IMG/VR virus record: IMGVR_UViG_3300035459_000066
Location: 1 to 39,583 of that record
DNA: 39,583 nucleotides
Reading direction: 5' to 3' (one strand)
DNA from: a virus
In this document: positions 1-6,920 of the stretch, piece by piece
How the letters are laid out: every line of letters begins with the position of its first letter
How positions within the stretch are numbered: position 1 is the stretch's first letter
Position numbers and translations under genes: made by a program
Notes under the pieces: generated by a model
Seen by the model: only the letters and a program-made list of their open reading frames with translations
The model's database searches: none
What the model was told of the DNA's origin: nothing

Positions 1-123
1 ATGATATTGCCAATAGCCCCATTGTGTATAGCGATTTTTACCGCTAATTTCAAGCATTCAAGTTTTAGATTAATTGCTGAAGATATTGGAGTATTTGTTC
101 CAACTCCACCGCTATTTGTTGAC
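1..123. repeat. Terminal direct repeat, left copy (circular join)
   Basis: These 123 bases are identical to the last 123 bases of the window. The gene that enters the window here continues in frame into the sequence preceding the right copy, which is what an assembled circle (or circularly permuted linear genome) gives. The unit genome is therefore about 39,460 bp. A true short terminal repeat of the virion DNA cannot be excluded from sequence alone. Confidence 0.9.
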
Positions 124-584
124 GGCGGGGTTTTCGGATCCGGTATCGGCATTGGCACGGTCTGATACCGATACCCGAATTCATTCTGGTTCCATTTCGT
201 CCATACATCATCATCACTTATCCAGACCAAATCTACATTACGGAAAACAGGGATAGAGGGAAAATCATTGACATTATCATCGGCATTTAAAACTGCCGTG
301 TCGTCATATAAAAGAATATGGGTTTTGGATTGAAATTTAACTTTCCACTCATCCGGGATCTGGTCCCAAGTTTGGCGGTGAATGCCAATGGTAGGCATCC
401 AGCCACCAGCATAATGCGGTAACAGTTTCAGAGCGCCGCCAATTTCATCAATCTTTGCATTCATTTTGCCAATATCTGCAAAATCCTGGGTATGCACCAT
501 TTGCAGATCGTAGGCCATGCCCAAGTCATCAGGCACAAAATAAAACTTACCATTTGATTTAATCAATTTACCTTTACGTATCAT
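1..584 (-). CDS. Hypothetical phage protein, N-terminal 194 codons (continues at 39460-39397 across the join)
   Basis: This frame starts at ATG 584-582 and stays open to base 1. Joined across the circular repeat, it continues to a TAA at 39399-39397 and gives a 215-residue protein. The start overlaps the stop of the upstream gene as ATGA, and a GAGGTG Shine-Dalgarno lies 6-8 bases upstream. The N-terminal two thirds are rich in Trp, Tyr and Asp; a Pro/Thr/Gly-rich linker follows at roughly residues 145-165; the last 50 residues look like a short amphipathic helical domain (LKLECLKLAVKIAIHNG, then DPITQLADKFNNYLIKK). I do not recognise the family. It lies between the P1-led genes and the virion block. 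A structural or regulatory role is possible, but nothing in the sequence decides. Confidence 0.8.
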   Translation of the reverse strand, partial: MIRKGKLIKSNGKFYFVPDDLGMAYDLQMVHTQDFADIGKMNAKIDEIGGALKLLPHYAGGWMPTIGIHRQTWDQIPDEWKVKFQSKTHILLYDDTAVLNADDNVNDFPSIPVFRNVDLVWISDDDVWTKWNQNEFGYRYQTVPMPIPDPKTPPSTNSGGVGTNTPISSAINLKLECLKLAVKIAIHNGAIGNI

Positions 585-958
585 TTTTTCACCTCTGGAT
601 ATTTTTTGAGTAGATCTTGATACTCTTCATAAGACGATTCATACCAAGTTGGTTTATCACTACCATCATCTAATAAATCCTCAATCGCCTTAGCAAGTTT
701 ATCTGCACACTCTCTCCAATCCTTGACCTGTTGGCGAAGGGATAATAGTTCTTTCGCCACGATAGAAATTCCAGTATTCAAAACTGGGGCAAGATTAATT
801 ATTGCCTTCAAATAATCATCTGATAATATTGTGGATTCGATTGCCAATTTCTTTGTAGACATAAAATCATTTAATGTCATTTTTGGTGTTGCCATACTCG
901 AATATGTCGAAACTTGCAAATCTACTCCATGCAATATTGGGTCTTTTGTTTTTCCCAT
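581..958 (-). CDS. Hypothetical protein, 125 aa
   Basis: The ORF is tightly packed: its TGA overlaps the ATG of the next gene, and it starts three bases after the stop of the upstream metalloprotease-like gene. A GGAG Shine-Dalgarno precedes the start (GGAGATAATGGATG). The protein is mostly helical and charged. The central part (about residues 45-70) is hydrophobic with Ala/Leu/Ile, and residues 70-95 could form a short coiled coil. The C-terminus is rich in Glu, Tyr and Lys. There is no signal peptide, metal-binding motif or family I recognise. It belongs to the four-gene run behind promoter P1. Confidence 0.75.
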   Translation of the reverse strand: MGKTKDPILHGVDLQVSTYSSMATPKMTLNDFMSTKKLAIESTILSDDYLKAIINLAPVLNTGISIVAKELLSLRQQVKDWRECADKLAKAIEDLLDDGSDKPTWYESSYEEYQDLLKKYPEVKK

Positions 959-961
959 CCA

Positions 962-1366
962 TTATCTCCTTTTACTTTTACAGATAATAATTGTTTCACC
1001 ATTTGCTTGAATTTCAGGGTCACAAGTCTTTGTCAGTGAATAAAATTTTACGTATGGCCACGGCACATTTCCCTCGAATATCGCGTAAAAATTGGCATAG
1101 GCTTCTGAATATTTTTCACCAGGGCCAATTGGTATTTCTGATAATTCCGGTATTTCATCCATGGCCTTTCTGAATTCAATGCCCTTGCTTGGAAAACCTA
1201 ACTGCCAATCCAGTCTATGCGCTTCTTCGTGAAAACAGGATTCTTCTGTAGTGCAGTAGATAAAATCCATGGGTGGAGGAAAATAAAATCCGATCGGCAA
1301 ATCCAACGAATTTAATATTATAAAAATAATAAGTAAGATGATGATTGCAATAATTACTTTTTTCAT
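962..1366 (-). CDS. Membrane-anchored HExxH metalloprotease-like protein, 134 aa
   Basis: Residues 1-22 form one strongly hydrophobic segment after Met-Lys-Lys, either a signal anchor or an uncleaved signal peptide. Residues 46-50 read HEEAH, a match to the zincin HExxH motif. About 38 residues later comes SEAYANFYA (E88), which resembles the third zinc ligand of minimal phage and lethal-factor-like zincins, whose pattern is HExxH followed by (S)EAFA. By family logic it would be a small zinc protease held at the membrane with its catalytic part outside the cytoplasm; this is inference. Cys38, Cys44, Cys115 and Cys129 could form disulfides, in keeping with export. It overlaps the upstream 67-residue gene by ATGA, so the two are translationally coupled. 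Possible roles are superinfection exclusion, host envelope processing or help with lysis. Confidence 0.75.
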   Translation of the reverse strand: MKKVIIAIIILLIIFIILNSLDLPIGFYFPPPMDFIYCTTEESCFHEEAHRLDWQLGFPSKGIEFRKAMDEIPELSEIPIGPGEKYSEAYANFYAIFEGNVPWPYVKFYSLTKTCDPEIQANGETIIICKSKRR

Positions 1367-1566
1367 CTTCCCATCTCCGCAACTGTCACGCCAAATAATT
1401 GTTTTTGTAATGCTATTAACTGAGGATAATCAATATGAGTAATAATCGGTTGATCTTTTCTTGCACTCTCTGTACCGATCCTCTGCGTCAAAGACAGTTC
1501 ATATTTTTTTAGTTCCTGGCGTTTGCCCCGGAATAACCACTTACCATCAATTCTTTTGATTATCAT
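1363..1566 (-). CDS. Small hypothetical protein, 67 aa, first gene behind P1
   Basis: The ATG at 1566 lies about 16 bases below the predicted start of transcription from P1, with the conserved AGGGCAAAA leader in front. The protein is basic at its N-terminus (IIKRIDGKWLFRGKRQELKKYELSL) and has no cysteines or membrane segment. No family is recognised. Its stop overlaps the start of the metalloprotease-like gene. A first gene behind a strong promoter is often a regulator or host-takeover protein, but the sequence does not show that here. Confidence 0.75.
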   Translation of the reverse strand: MIIKRIDGKWLFRGKRQELKKYELSLTQRIGTESARKDQPIITHIDYPQLIALQKQLFGVTVAEMGR

Positions 1567-1581
1567 TTTTATTTTGCCCTA

Positions 1582-1631
1582 TGCTTAAATATTACTACAA
1601 GGACATTGGTTTGTCAAGCGAATTTACAAGA
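1582..1631 (-). promoter_or_regulatory. Promoter P1, sigma70-like
   Basis: On the minus strand there is TTGACA (1617-1612), a 17-base spacer, then TAATAT (1594-1589). Upstream of the -35 box is TTGTAAATTCGC, a block shared with P2. Downstream is a CATAGGGCAAAA leader shared with P2 and P3. Transcription should start near 1582 and run into the 67-residue gene. The perfect -35 box and spacing make this a confident call. Confidence 0.85.
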
Positions 1632-1641
1632 TGGTTTTTAG

Positions 1642-1836
1642 TCATTCTTTATTTTTATTGCCAAATATTGTTATGTTTATTATCTTTGTTGGTTTATTAA
1701 CAAGTTTTTCCAGTAAGACAGAAATATAGATCAACATCTTAGCTGAAAAAATTGTATCGCCGGCAACGCCACTTTTTACTTTACTCCATTTATTTATTGC
1801 ATCACTCGAAGATTTAATTAAATTATCGTTTTTCAT
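1642..1836 (-). CDS. Hypothetical protein, 64 aa, last gene before P1
   Basis: The small ORF starts one base after the stop of the upstream gene and ends just above promoter P1. It is Lys- and Ser-rich at the N-terminus, with a hydrophobic stretch around residues 33-45 (AKMLIYISVLLEKLV) that may be an amphipathic or weak membrane helix, and a short basic tail. I recognise no family. A GGAGG-type Shine-Dalgarno lies in the preceding AACTGGAGGAAAAATAAA. It looks like the last member of the long early operon, since no hairpin terminator separates it from P1. Confidence 0.65.
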   Translation of the reverse strand: MKNDNLIKSSSDAINKWSKVKSGVAGDTIFSAKMLIYISVLLEKLVNKPTKIINITIFGNKNKE

Positions 1837-1837
1837 T

Positions 1838-2140
1838 TTATTTTTCCTCCAGTTGTTTCATTAGGTCTTCGTGTGATTTCTTATAGGATTGCGCTTGCTC
1901 CATAGCAATAACAGTATCTTTATGGGGATCCATTTCCGCAATTAAATCTACAAAAAATATTGCTGTTTTATTATCCTCTTTCAGCAGTCTAATTGTTTCG
2001 GCTTGATTGGCTAATTTAGAGGTTGTCCGTACATATTCAATATCATCATCGTTTATCCTATCCTCACACCAAGTAGTTTCACCGTTCGGATTAGGATCAA
2101 ATTGCAAATAAATTACTTTGGGTGGTTGTTTGCCTGTCAT
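1838..2140 (-). CDS. Hypothetical acidic protein, about 100 aa
   Basis: A longer reading starts at 2161, but the internal ATG at 2140 is preferred. A GGAAGG Shine-Dalgarno stands 9 bases before it, and that ATG overlaps the stop of the 21-residue ORF upstream. The protein has an N-terminal strand-like segment (PKVIYLQFDPN), an acidic middle, and a helical C-terminus rich in Glu, Lys and Gln. Family unknown. It lies in the run of small genes downstream of the VRR-NUC nuclease. Confidence 0.7.
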   Translation of the reverse strand: MTGKQPPKVIYLQFDPNPNGETTWCEDRINDDDIEYVRTTSKLANQAETIRLLKEDNKTAIFFVDLIAEMDPHKDTVIAMEQAQSYKKSHEDLMKQLEEK

Positions 2141-2202
2141 TTCTTTTGTCCTTCCTTCCATGCTTTATAGGCTTGTCCTTTAGTCAAATGCAACTTTATC
2201 AT
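2137..2202 (-). CDS. Micro-ORF, 21 aa
   Basis: ATG at 2202 follows a GGAGG Shine-Dalgarno with 7-base spacing. It overlaps the TGA of the upstream 93-residue gene as ATGA, and its own TGA overlaps the ATG at 2140 in the same way. The product MIKLHLTKGQAYKAWKEGQ plus Lys-Lys is basic and amphipathic. The double coupling and strong ribosome site argue that it is translated. It could be a real peptide or a coupling device for the next gene. Confidence 0.6.
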   Translation of the reverse strand: MIKLHLTKGQAYKAWKEGQKK

Positions 2203-2480
2203 TTCTGTTCCTCCATTAACTGATCGTAAATATTTCCAAATTTATATTTCAATAATTCAATAAATCCATCAGGATTAATAATCCCTCCTCCGACTTCTTT
2301 AGCAAATGCTTTCCATTTTTTATCAAGTTCAATAACTATACTTTTTAATCCCGCATTGGTTTTCACATTTCTTAGTTTGGTAATTGATTTGATTTCCAAT
2401 ATAAAATCGCGACCTATTTCCACTAATTCTTTATCCGTAGGATTATCAATATACCGTTTAGCGTAATCTTTGGCTTTCAC
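2199..2480 (-). CDS. Hypothetical helical protein, 93 aa
   Basis: It starts with GTG at 2480, preceded by a GAGGA Shine-Dalgarno at 7 bases. The protein is largely alpha-helical and charged, with about half its residues Lys, Glu, Asp or Ile, and contains a WKAFAKEVGGGI turn. It has no cysteine cluster, nucleotide-binding motif or membrane segment. I do not recognise it. It is coupled by ATGA to the micro-ORF downstream. Confidence 0.7.
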   Translation of the reverse strand: MKAKDYAKRYIDNPTDKELVEIGRDFILEIKSITKLRNVKTNAGLKSIVIELDKKWKAFAKEVGGGIINPDGFIELLKYKFGNIYDQLMEEQK

Positions 2481-2483
2481 CTA

Positions 2484-2603
2484 TTAATCCTCAGTAAAAT
2501 CTGTGAAATTGTTTTGATCTGCTCGCTCATTGAACAAGGCGATAATAAACGCAATAAATATAATGACACAAATCCTAAGTAGCCAATTAAATATTTGTGG
2601 CAT
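2484..2603 (-). CDS. Single-pass membrane microprotein, 39 aa
   Basis: ATG at 2603 is served by AAAGGA five bases upstream. The protein has one hydrophobic span at residues 5-24 (FNWLLRICVIIFIAFIIALF), then a polar acidic tail. It is one of four comparable one-helix microproteins lodged between early genes of this phage. It ends three bases before the GTG of the next gene. Function unknown; small membrane proteins of this sort in phages often act in exclusion or envelope effects, but that is only a possibility here. Confidence 0.7.
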   Translation of the reverse strand: MPQIFNWLLRICVIIFIAFIIALFNERADQNNFTDFTED

Positions 2604-2605
2604 TA

Positions 2606-2854
2606 TTATCCTTTGCTTTCTAACCTAAGTGATAATTGTTTTTCTATGGGATGGCAATCGAGATAAATTTTTTCATCTGTCATCCGTTCTATTTCAGATT
2701 CCGGTAATAATTTTCCTGTGTTGAAATAATAAAGAATCTGCATGAATTTGCTATTATGAAAACTGCACAACGGTAGATTATCCGGCCCGTAAACATCTCC
2801 ATCTTCAAGAGGTGCGCCGCAAAATGTACAATGACCAAGAATTACAGTTTTAAT
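2606..2854 (-). CDS. Zinc-finger-like protein, about 82 aa, apparent ATT start
   Basis: A clearly protein-like frame begins right after the TAA of the VRR-NUC gene and holds HCTFCGAPLEDGD, then LPLCSFHNSKF, a CxxC plus CxxH arrangement that could bind zinc. The CxxC occurs nine codons into the frame, and no ATG, GTG or TTG precedes it. The best initiation codon is therefore the ATT at 2854, which has an AGAGGA Shine-Dalgarno five bases upstream. Starting at the first ATG (residue 38) would remove the whole metal site. The C-terminus is helical and charged. It may be an HNH-like or other small zinc protein, but no nuclease core is visible. Confidence 0.6.
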   Translation of the reverse strand: MKTVILGHCTFCGAPLEDGDVYGPDNLPLCSFHNSKFMQILYYFNTGKLLPESEIERMTDEKIYLDCHPIEKQLSLRLESKG

Positions 2855-3238
2855 TTAGTCCTCTGGTACTATATCCAACGGTAAATCAAAATACTGACAA
2901 ATTATCCTGGCTGCTTCAAGCCACGAATAACAGACATGATCCGAGTAACCGAAATTATGGCAATCATCTAAAAATTGTCTTTGGTCCGGCGTGGGTTTAT
3001 TTTTACCGACTTTCATTTCGATAATGCACCCATGAAACCCGTGCATTGGCACCAAAATCAAAATGTCACTTACTCCTGGTTTAACGCCTTCAGCTTTTAA
3101 TCGCATGGCTGTTGAAATGTGCCTAAAACCGCCGTTGGGAACATGGAAGGGGAACTTTAATAATTCATATTTATTTTCTAATCTCCGCATCCAATTGAAT
3201 AAAGAAACCTGCTCATCATGCTCTGAAGGATTTTTCAT
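2855..3238 (-). CDS. VRR-NUC domain nuclease
   Basis: This 127-residue protein is a stand-alone VRR-NUC nuclease of the PD-(D/E)xK superfamily, common in phages. The expected elements are present in order: HDEQVSLFNWMRR at residues 7-19, VPNGGFRH and an AMRLKAEGVKPG segment leading to the catalytic Asp58 (GVSDILIL), IIEMK with Glu74 and Lys76, then TPDQRQFLDD with Gln86. In this family the domain cuts branched DNA, and in phages it is proposed to act as a Holliday-junction or flap nuclease. It overlaps the DUF5131 gene by four bases and sits just downstream of the replisome-organiser-like gene, consistent with a replication or recombination role. Confidence 0.9.
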   Translation of the reverse strand: MKNPSEHDEQVSLFNWMRRLENKYELLKFPFHVPNGGFRHISTAMRLKAEGVKPGVSDILILVPMHGFHGCIIEMKVGKNKPTPDQRQFLDDCHNFGYSDHVCYSWLEAARIICQYFDLPLDIVPED

Positions 3239-4014
3239 TTTGGGTATTCATTCCATTCTCGACCACGCAATAATCGAGATTTATTGTTTCCCATCTTTTT
3301 AAAAAAGAATGGCGTTTTAGTATCTTCACATTGCGAGAGAATGTGCAATGCCCATAGAGGATTCATTGGCCTTGCGGATTGACCTGTCTCACCGCCCACA
3401 ATAACCCAATCAATTCCATCAAGCCATGTCGGATGACTACCAATTAAATGTTTAGAATCATATAAATTAATGGGTTCAAGTAATGGCTCACAACTTATAA
3501 ATCTAACTTTCGCTGGAATACTCAAAAGAATAGGGATTCTTTCATCGGCGGCTTTTTGATTTTCAACAGTAATCCCGAGCCAGAGACACGGATCAGGATA
3601 TGGCGCGGACACGTATTCGCTTTGAGATTCACCTGGCGCGTGATAATGCCAGAACTTCTCCTGATTGGATAATACCCATGTTTTCATACGCTCCGGACGC
3701 TTTGTCAGAATCATGTAAATATGTCGCCGGTTATGGAATATCACATCAAATACCTGGGAGATAAATTCATCCGGAACTTCATCGTGAAATAAATCACTCA
3801 TTGAGCAAACAAAAATATTTCGGGGATTTCTCCAATGAGACGGCTCCATTAATTTTTCTGGAAAACAATTCACTTTTCTAAATGATTGCCCGGGATGAAA
3901 TCTTTCGTAGATTCTTTTTGCGTAGCAGTTTTTACAGCCCTCACTAACTGGTGTACAACCGACAACCGGATTCCAAGTGGCGTCCGCCCATTCGATTTTT
4001 GTTTTATCGCCCAT
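3235..4014 (-). CDS. DUF5131 / phage Gp37-Gp68 family protein
   Basis: The start is taken at ATG 4014, which overlaps the stop of the preceding gene as TAATG with AAGGTG upstream; a longer reading from 4050 adds 12 unlikely residues. The 259-residue protein opens with the family signature IEWADATWNPVVGC, then SEGCKNCYAKR, giving Cys20, Cys27 and Cys30, a likely iron-sulfur cluster site. Further marks are FVCSMSDLFH, ILTKRPERM, LWLGITVENQ, RFISCEPLL and WVIVGGETG. The family is widespread in phages and resembles radical-SAM or photolyase-like TIM barrels, but its reaction is not established. It lies between the organiser-like gene and VRR-NUC. Confidence 0.9.
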   Translation of the reverse strand: MGDKTKIEWADATWNPVVGCTPVSEGCKNCYAKRIYERFHPGQSFRKVNCFPEKLMEPSHWRNPRNIFVCSMSDLFHDEVPDEFISQVFDVIFHNRRHIYMILTKRPERMKTWVLSNQEKFWHYHAPGESQSEYVSAPYPDPCLWLGITVENQKAADERIPILLSIPAKVRFISCEPLLEPINLYDSKHLIGSHPTWLDGIDWVIVGGETGQSARPMNPLWALHILSQCEDTKTPFFFKKMGNNKSRLLRGREWNEYPK

Positions 4015-4808
4015 TATTGCACCTTTTGTCTTTCCTGAAGTCTTTTCCAATCGTCATATCCATTGCCTGAAAAGAATTTGATCCTGGCTTCTCTTGTGTT
4101 TAGATTTGGCATTTTAGGGTTATCAAAATCCCGGATACATTTTTCCACCGCAATAACAGCTTCGCCTAATATCATGCCTTTTTTGGCAGCCCATTCAAAA
4201 GCTCTTTTTACCCTATCCGAGAAATACACATCAATCATTGCTTTTATCGTTTCAAATTGGGTTGGATTCATTATCTCATTTGGAAAATAATTAGGTAATG
4301 ATAAATCTTCAAAAGAATAATTACTGTGATTTTTGTTTAGTGATGATGGTTCTTTCTCTATATCTATATCTGATTCTATATCTGTATCTATATCTGCGTT
4401 ACGATTCGTAATTTGTCCGTTATTATTTAAGTTACGTTTCGTAGTCGTATAGCCATTATCATAAGATTCTTTTGCCAGTCTTTCACGATAACCTCGCTGC
4501 CGATCGGCACCAGATATTTTCGCCTGACGTTTCTCAAAATTCTTTATTTTAAATCTATTGTTTTCTTTGACAATTATCGGCTTTCTTAGTTTCATCAATA
4601 TATTTAAAACGGATTCAATGTCTTCCGTTGTGGTCCTAAGTTTCCAAGCCATTTCTGCGGGTGTTGGAAGGAATCCACCTTCATTTTCCATTCCGGCAAT
4701 CAAAAGTATCTCCACAAATCTTCGCCAGGTATGATCATCGAGAATTTGAACTTTTGGATCATTCAAAATATCAAACCACAATTTAAGCCAGTAATAAGTG
4801 AATCCCAT
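4014..4808 (-). CDS. Replisome organiser-like protein
   Basis: The N-terminal 100 residues (YYWLKLWFDILNDPKVQIL, then LPTPAEMAWKLR) match the winged-helix domain of phage replisome organiser and DnaD-type replication proteins. A low-complexity Asn/Asp-rich linker follows at about 118-160, written in DNA as repeated tatatc/tgtatc-like triplets. The C-terminal part (residues 165-264) is helical and ends in GNGYDDWKRLQERQ. By family logic it binds the phage origin and recruits the host helicase loader; no helicase, primase or polymerase is seen in this genome, so such recruitment would be needed. A Shine-Dalgarno AAGG lies 8 bases before the ATG. Confidence 0.8.
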   Translation of the reverse strand: MGFTYYWLKLWFDILNDPKVQILDDHTWRRFVEILLIAGMENEGGFLPTPAEMAWKLRTTTEDIESVLNILMKLRKPIIVKENNRFKIKNFEKRQAKISGADRQRGYRERLAKESYDNGYTTTKRNLNNNGQITNRNADIDTDIESDIDIEKEPSSLNKNHSNYSFEDLSLPNYFPNEIMNPTQFETIKAMIDVYFSDRVKRAFEWAAKKGMILGEAVIAVEKCIRDFDNPKMPNLNTREARIKFFSGNGYDDWKRLQERQKVQ

Positions 4809-4810
4809 GT

Positions 4811-4942
4811 TTAAGACCTTAATAACAAAATCCCTCGGATGGATATTCCTACCTGGAAATCACGCTCAGTCATAAGCGCGGCAGGAATACCCACCAAAGA
4901 GATTTTATTAATAAAAATAGACTGATTGATAATGATTTCCAT
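4811..4942 (-). CDS. Small hypothetical protein, 43 aa
   Basis: An open frame from ATG 4942 to TAA 4811 fills the gap between two genes. The product MEIIINQSIFINKISLVGIP, then AALMTERDFQVGISIRGILLLRS, has hydrophobic strands but no clear membrane span. No convincing Shine-Dalgarno precedes the ATG, so expression is uncertain. It is supported mainly by codon-like composition and by filling an otherwise empty slot in a tightly packed operon. Confidence 0.4.
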   Translation of the reverse strand: MEIIINQSIFINKISLVGIPAALMTERDFQVGISIRGILLLRS

Positions 4943-4954
4943 AGTGATATTGTA

Positions 4955-5152
4955 TTACTTTTTTACTATGTTTTCAATAATCCCGATCTTGGTAATTTCG
5001 CCCTTTGAGTTCCTGACAACGGCTACTGGAAGATCAATGTCTATTCTTAATTTATTCTCAAAAGCATTAGCCTCAAAATTTATTCCATTCCTTTCAAGCA
5101 TCAAAAATATCATATCCAAAACAACTTGATTCATAATCGCGTCTTTACTCAT
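4955..5152 (-). CDS. Hypothetical protein, 65 aa
   Basis: A longer reading begins at 5173, but ATG 5152 has a GGAG Shine-Dalgarno at 6 bases and overlaps the TGA of the upstream gene, so it is the likely start. The protein has an N-terminal helix (MSKDAIMNQVVLDMIFLML) and two or three strands ending in KGEITKIGIIENIVKK. No family recognised. Its place between the ParB/DUF3102-like gene and the organiser gene suggests a DNA-metabolism accessory. Confidence 0.65.
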   Translation of the reverse strand: MSKDAIMNQVVLDMIFLMLERNGINFEANAFENKLRIDIDLPVAVVRNSKGEITKIGIIENIVKK

Positions 5153-5750
5153 TCCATACTCCTTTTTTGGCATCTTTATATTCCTTTATAGACGGAAAAT
5201 TATCTGTCTGTTTTTCATAGAACATTAATACCTTATTAAAATCCTCAAATAAATGCTCAGCTACCCTTTCCCAATTCGCCATAATTACAGGCCTCATAAT
5301 TTCCTGATCATTAAATTTGTCGCGGATCTGTTTACGTAAGTCGGTCTTGCTTAATGTCCTGGCATCCGCTAATAATTCCTGGGTAAGTGCGGGTTGTTGA
5401 ACTATGTACTTACGGATGATGTCCAATTTATCCTGGCCAATCTGAATTAATTGGTCAGTTTGGATGGACTGATTTAATATCAAATCTTTATAAATTCCTT
5501 TAAGTTTATAAGCGGTCGATCTGGCAATCCCTACTTCTGGATCGGCTAAATAAGCATTAAAAGATTTGTAGCCAAGATTTTCATAAAGTTTTTGCTCTTC
5601 CATTTCGTAAAGAGCTTTGGCCAACGGCAAACTCAATCTTTCAATCTCAAAATGACATTGCCGGATTAATATATCGGTTTGATAGGCTTGATCTTTTTGT
5701 TTTTCAATCGTATTACTTTCAACGGGAACCATTTTTGTTGATGACATCAT
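5145..5750 (-). CDS. Helical phage protein with DNA-binding-like region, 201 aa
   Basis: The ORF starts at ATG 5750, overlapping the methyltransferase stop (ATGA), with GAGG about 8 bases upstream. The middle (about residues 45-80) reads like a helix-turn-helix: YKSFNAYLADPEVGIARST and AYKLKGIYKDL, similar to the DUF3102 or ParB-like proteins often found beside phage replication and methyltransferase genes. The C-terminal half is helical and charged. A DNA-binding role in replication or regulation is the best guess; there is no catalytic motif. Confidence 0.65.
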   Translation of the reverse strand: MMSSTKMVPVESNTIEKQKDQAYQTDILIRQCHFEIERLSLPLAKALYEMEEQKLYENLGYKSFNAYLADPEVGIARSTAYKLKGIYKDLILNQSIQTDQLIQIGQDKLDIIRKYIVQQPALTQELLADARTLSKTDLRKQIRDKFNDQEIMRPVIMANWERVAEHLFEDFNKVLMFYEKQTDNFPSIKEYKDAKKGVWNE

Positions 5751-6448
5751 ATATTTAACCTCATCTGTTGGTTGGCATCTCTTATCCGTTTACAGGCAAT
5801 ATCGAAATACTTTGGGTCTATTTCTATTCCTATGAATTTGCGTCCTGTTTGAATACAAGCCACGCCTGTTGTGCCAGAACCCATAAAGGGGTCAAAAACA
5901 ACATTATCCGCGTCTGTCCATTTATCAATAACCATTTCTATAATTGCGGTTGGTTTTTCGGTTGGATGACTCATATCATTTGGATTAACCTTGCCAATTT
6001 CCCAGACACTTCCGTTTCTTTTTCCTCTGATTTTTGCACTGCCTTTATGACATATCAGGATTAGTTCATAGTCTGTTGACAGACTATGAACTAAGTCACC
6101 GATACCCCCCCCGCCTTTATTCCAGACAATGCAGTTTTTAATTTCAAATTCTTTTTGGGCTTCAATGTAATCAACCGCATAATTTTTAAATGATGCAAAT
6201 TCAGCAAACACACTATCAATTTTCATAACCCTAAAAATATATTGAAATGATTGAAGTCGTGAATCATTATTATCATTTTCCAATATGTCAAACTTCTCGG
6301 ATCGCACTCTCATATTGGACTGATAATCTAGCCCATACGGCGGGTCTGTAATCACCGCATCAATAGATTTGTCAGGGATAGATTTCATAACCTCTAAACA
6401 ATCACCCAAATATAAAACACAGTCACCAATAATTACAGGTTTACTCAT
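5747..6448 (-). CDS. Beta-class DNA methyltransferase (N6-adenine type), 233 aa
   Basis: The catalytic motif TDPPYGLDY (DPPY at 35-38) comes first, and the S-adenosylmethionine site DPFMGSGTTGVAC comes near residue 188, the beta-class order seen in N4-cytosine and N6-adenine enzymes. DPPY favours adenine methylation. The target-recognition region between them is short, as in stand-alone phage enzymes. HPTEKP before the SAM motif is also typical. Likely roles are protection of phage DNA from host restriction or marking of DNA for replication. The specificity cannot be read from sequence. It is coupled to its neighbours by short overlaps on both sides. Confidence 0.92.
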   Translation of the reverse strand: MSKPVIIGDCVLYLGDCLEVMKSIPDKSIDAVITDPPYGLDYQSNMRVRSEKFDILENDNNDSRLQSFQYIFRVMKIDSVFAEFASFKNYAVDYIEAQKEFEIKNCIVWNKGGGGIGDLVHSLSTDYELILICHKGSAKIRGKRNGSVWEIGKVNPNDMSHPTEKPTAIIEMVIDKWTDADNVVFDPFMGSGTTGVACIQTGRKFIGIEIDPKYFDIACKRIRDANQQMRLNI

Positions 6449-6812
6449 TATGCAATACCGTCCAGATTCCTATTTTTCCAATCAGTTCAATTTTTGAATT
6501 CTCCGACAATCTTGACATGCAATAATATTTCTCAAACGGTTTAAAAAGTTTCCTTATCTTTTTTTGCTCTTGAATATCCAACTTTTTAAATGCACTAACT
6601 ATCGCTAATCTTTCCTGGTTAGCCGGCGAGAATTTATAAATCTTGCCTTCCTCGTTTTCGTAAAGGAGTAAACCCTTTGCCTCAAAGCCGGCAAGCATGG
6701 TCTGCGAGGCAATGTTTTCGTTTTCAATTCCAATGGCAATTTCTTTTTTGGAATAACCTCTGCCAATAACCATGTGATTGTAAAAGTCGACTATCTTTTC
6801 AGCATGATCCAT
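6441..6812 (-). CDS. Hypothetical protein with possible HTH, 123 aa
   Basis: The start at ATG 6812 follows AGGG at 8 bases and immediately follows the TAA of the microprotein gene. Residues 15-45 (IGRGYSKKEIAIGIENENI, ASQTMLAGFEAKGLL) look like a winged-helix or helix-turn-helix segment, with a short beta hairpin afterwards (LLYENEEGKIYKF). The C-terminal half is helical with basic patches. No family is assigned. It ends by overlapping the methyltransferase start. Confidence 0.65.
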   Translation of the reverse strand: MDHAEKIVDFYNHMVIGRGYSKKEIAIGIENENIASQTMLAGFEAKGLLLYENEEGKIYKFSPANQERLAIVSAFKKLDIQEQKKIRKLFKPFEKYYCMSRLSENSKIELIGKIGIWTVLHNE

Positions 6813-6920
6813 TTAGATACCCTGAATTAGTCGAATAATCAAAATTATCAATATCCATAAAACTACTGAAAATAAAATCATATTGAAACATCCTCTTGCT
6901 TCGCTATTATTATTTTTCAT
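6813..6920 (-). CDS. Single-pass membrane microprotein, 35 aa
   Basis: ATG 6920 follows GGGAG at 7 bases and overlaps the end of the upstream HTH gene by 11 bases. The polar N-terminus MKNNNSEARGCFN is followed by one transmembrane span (MILFSVVLWILIILIIRLI). The stop is immediately followed by the ATG of the next gene. Same architecture as the microproteins at 2484, 7649 and 8228. Function unknown. Confidence 0.7.
   Translation of the reverse strand: MKNNNSEARGCFNMILFSVVLWILIILIIRLIQGI

Noticed and set aside
1-256. Plus-strand 60-codon ORF near the left end
   Set aside because: It is antisense to the gene crossing the join and has no ribosome site.
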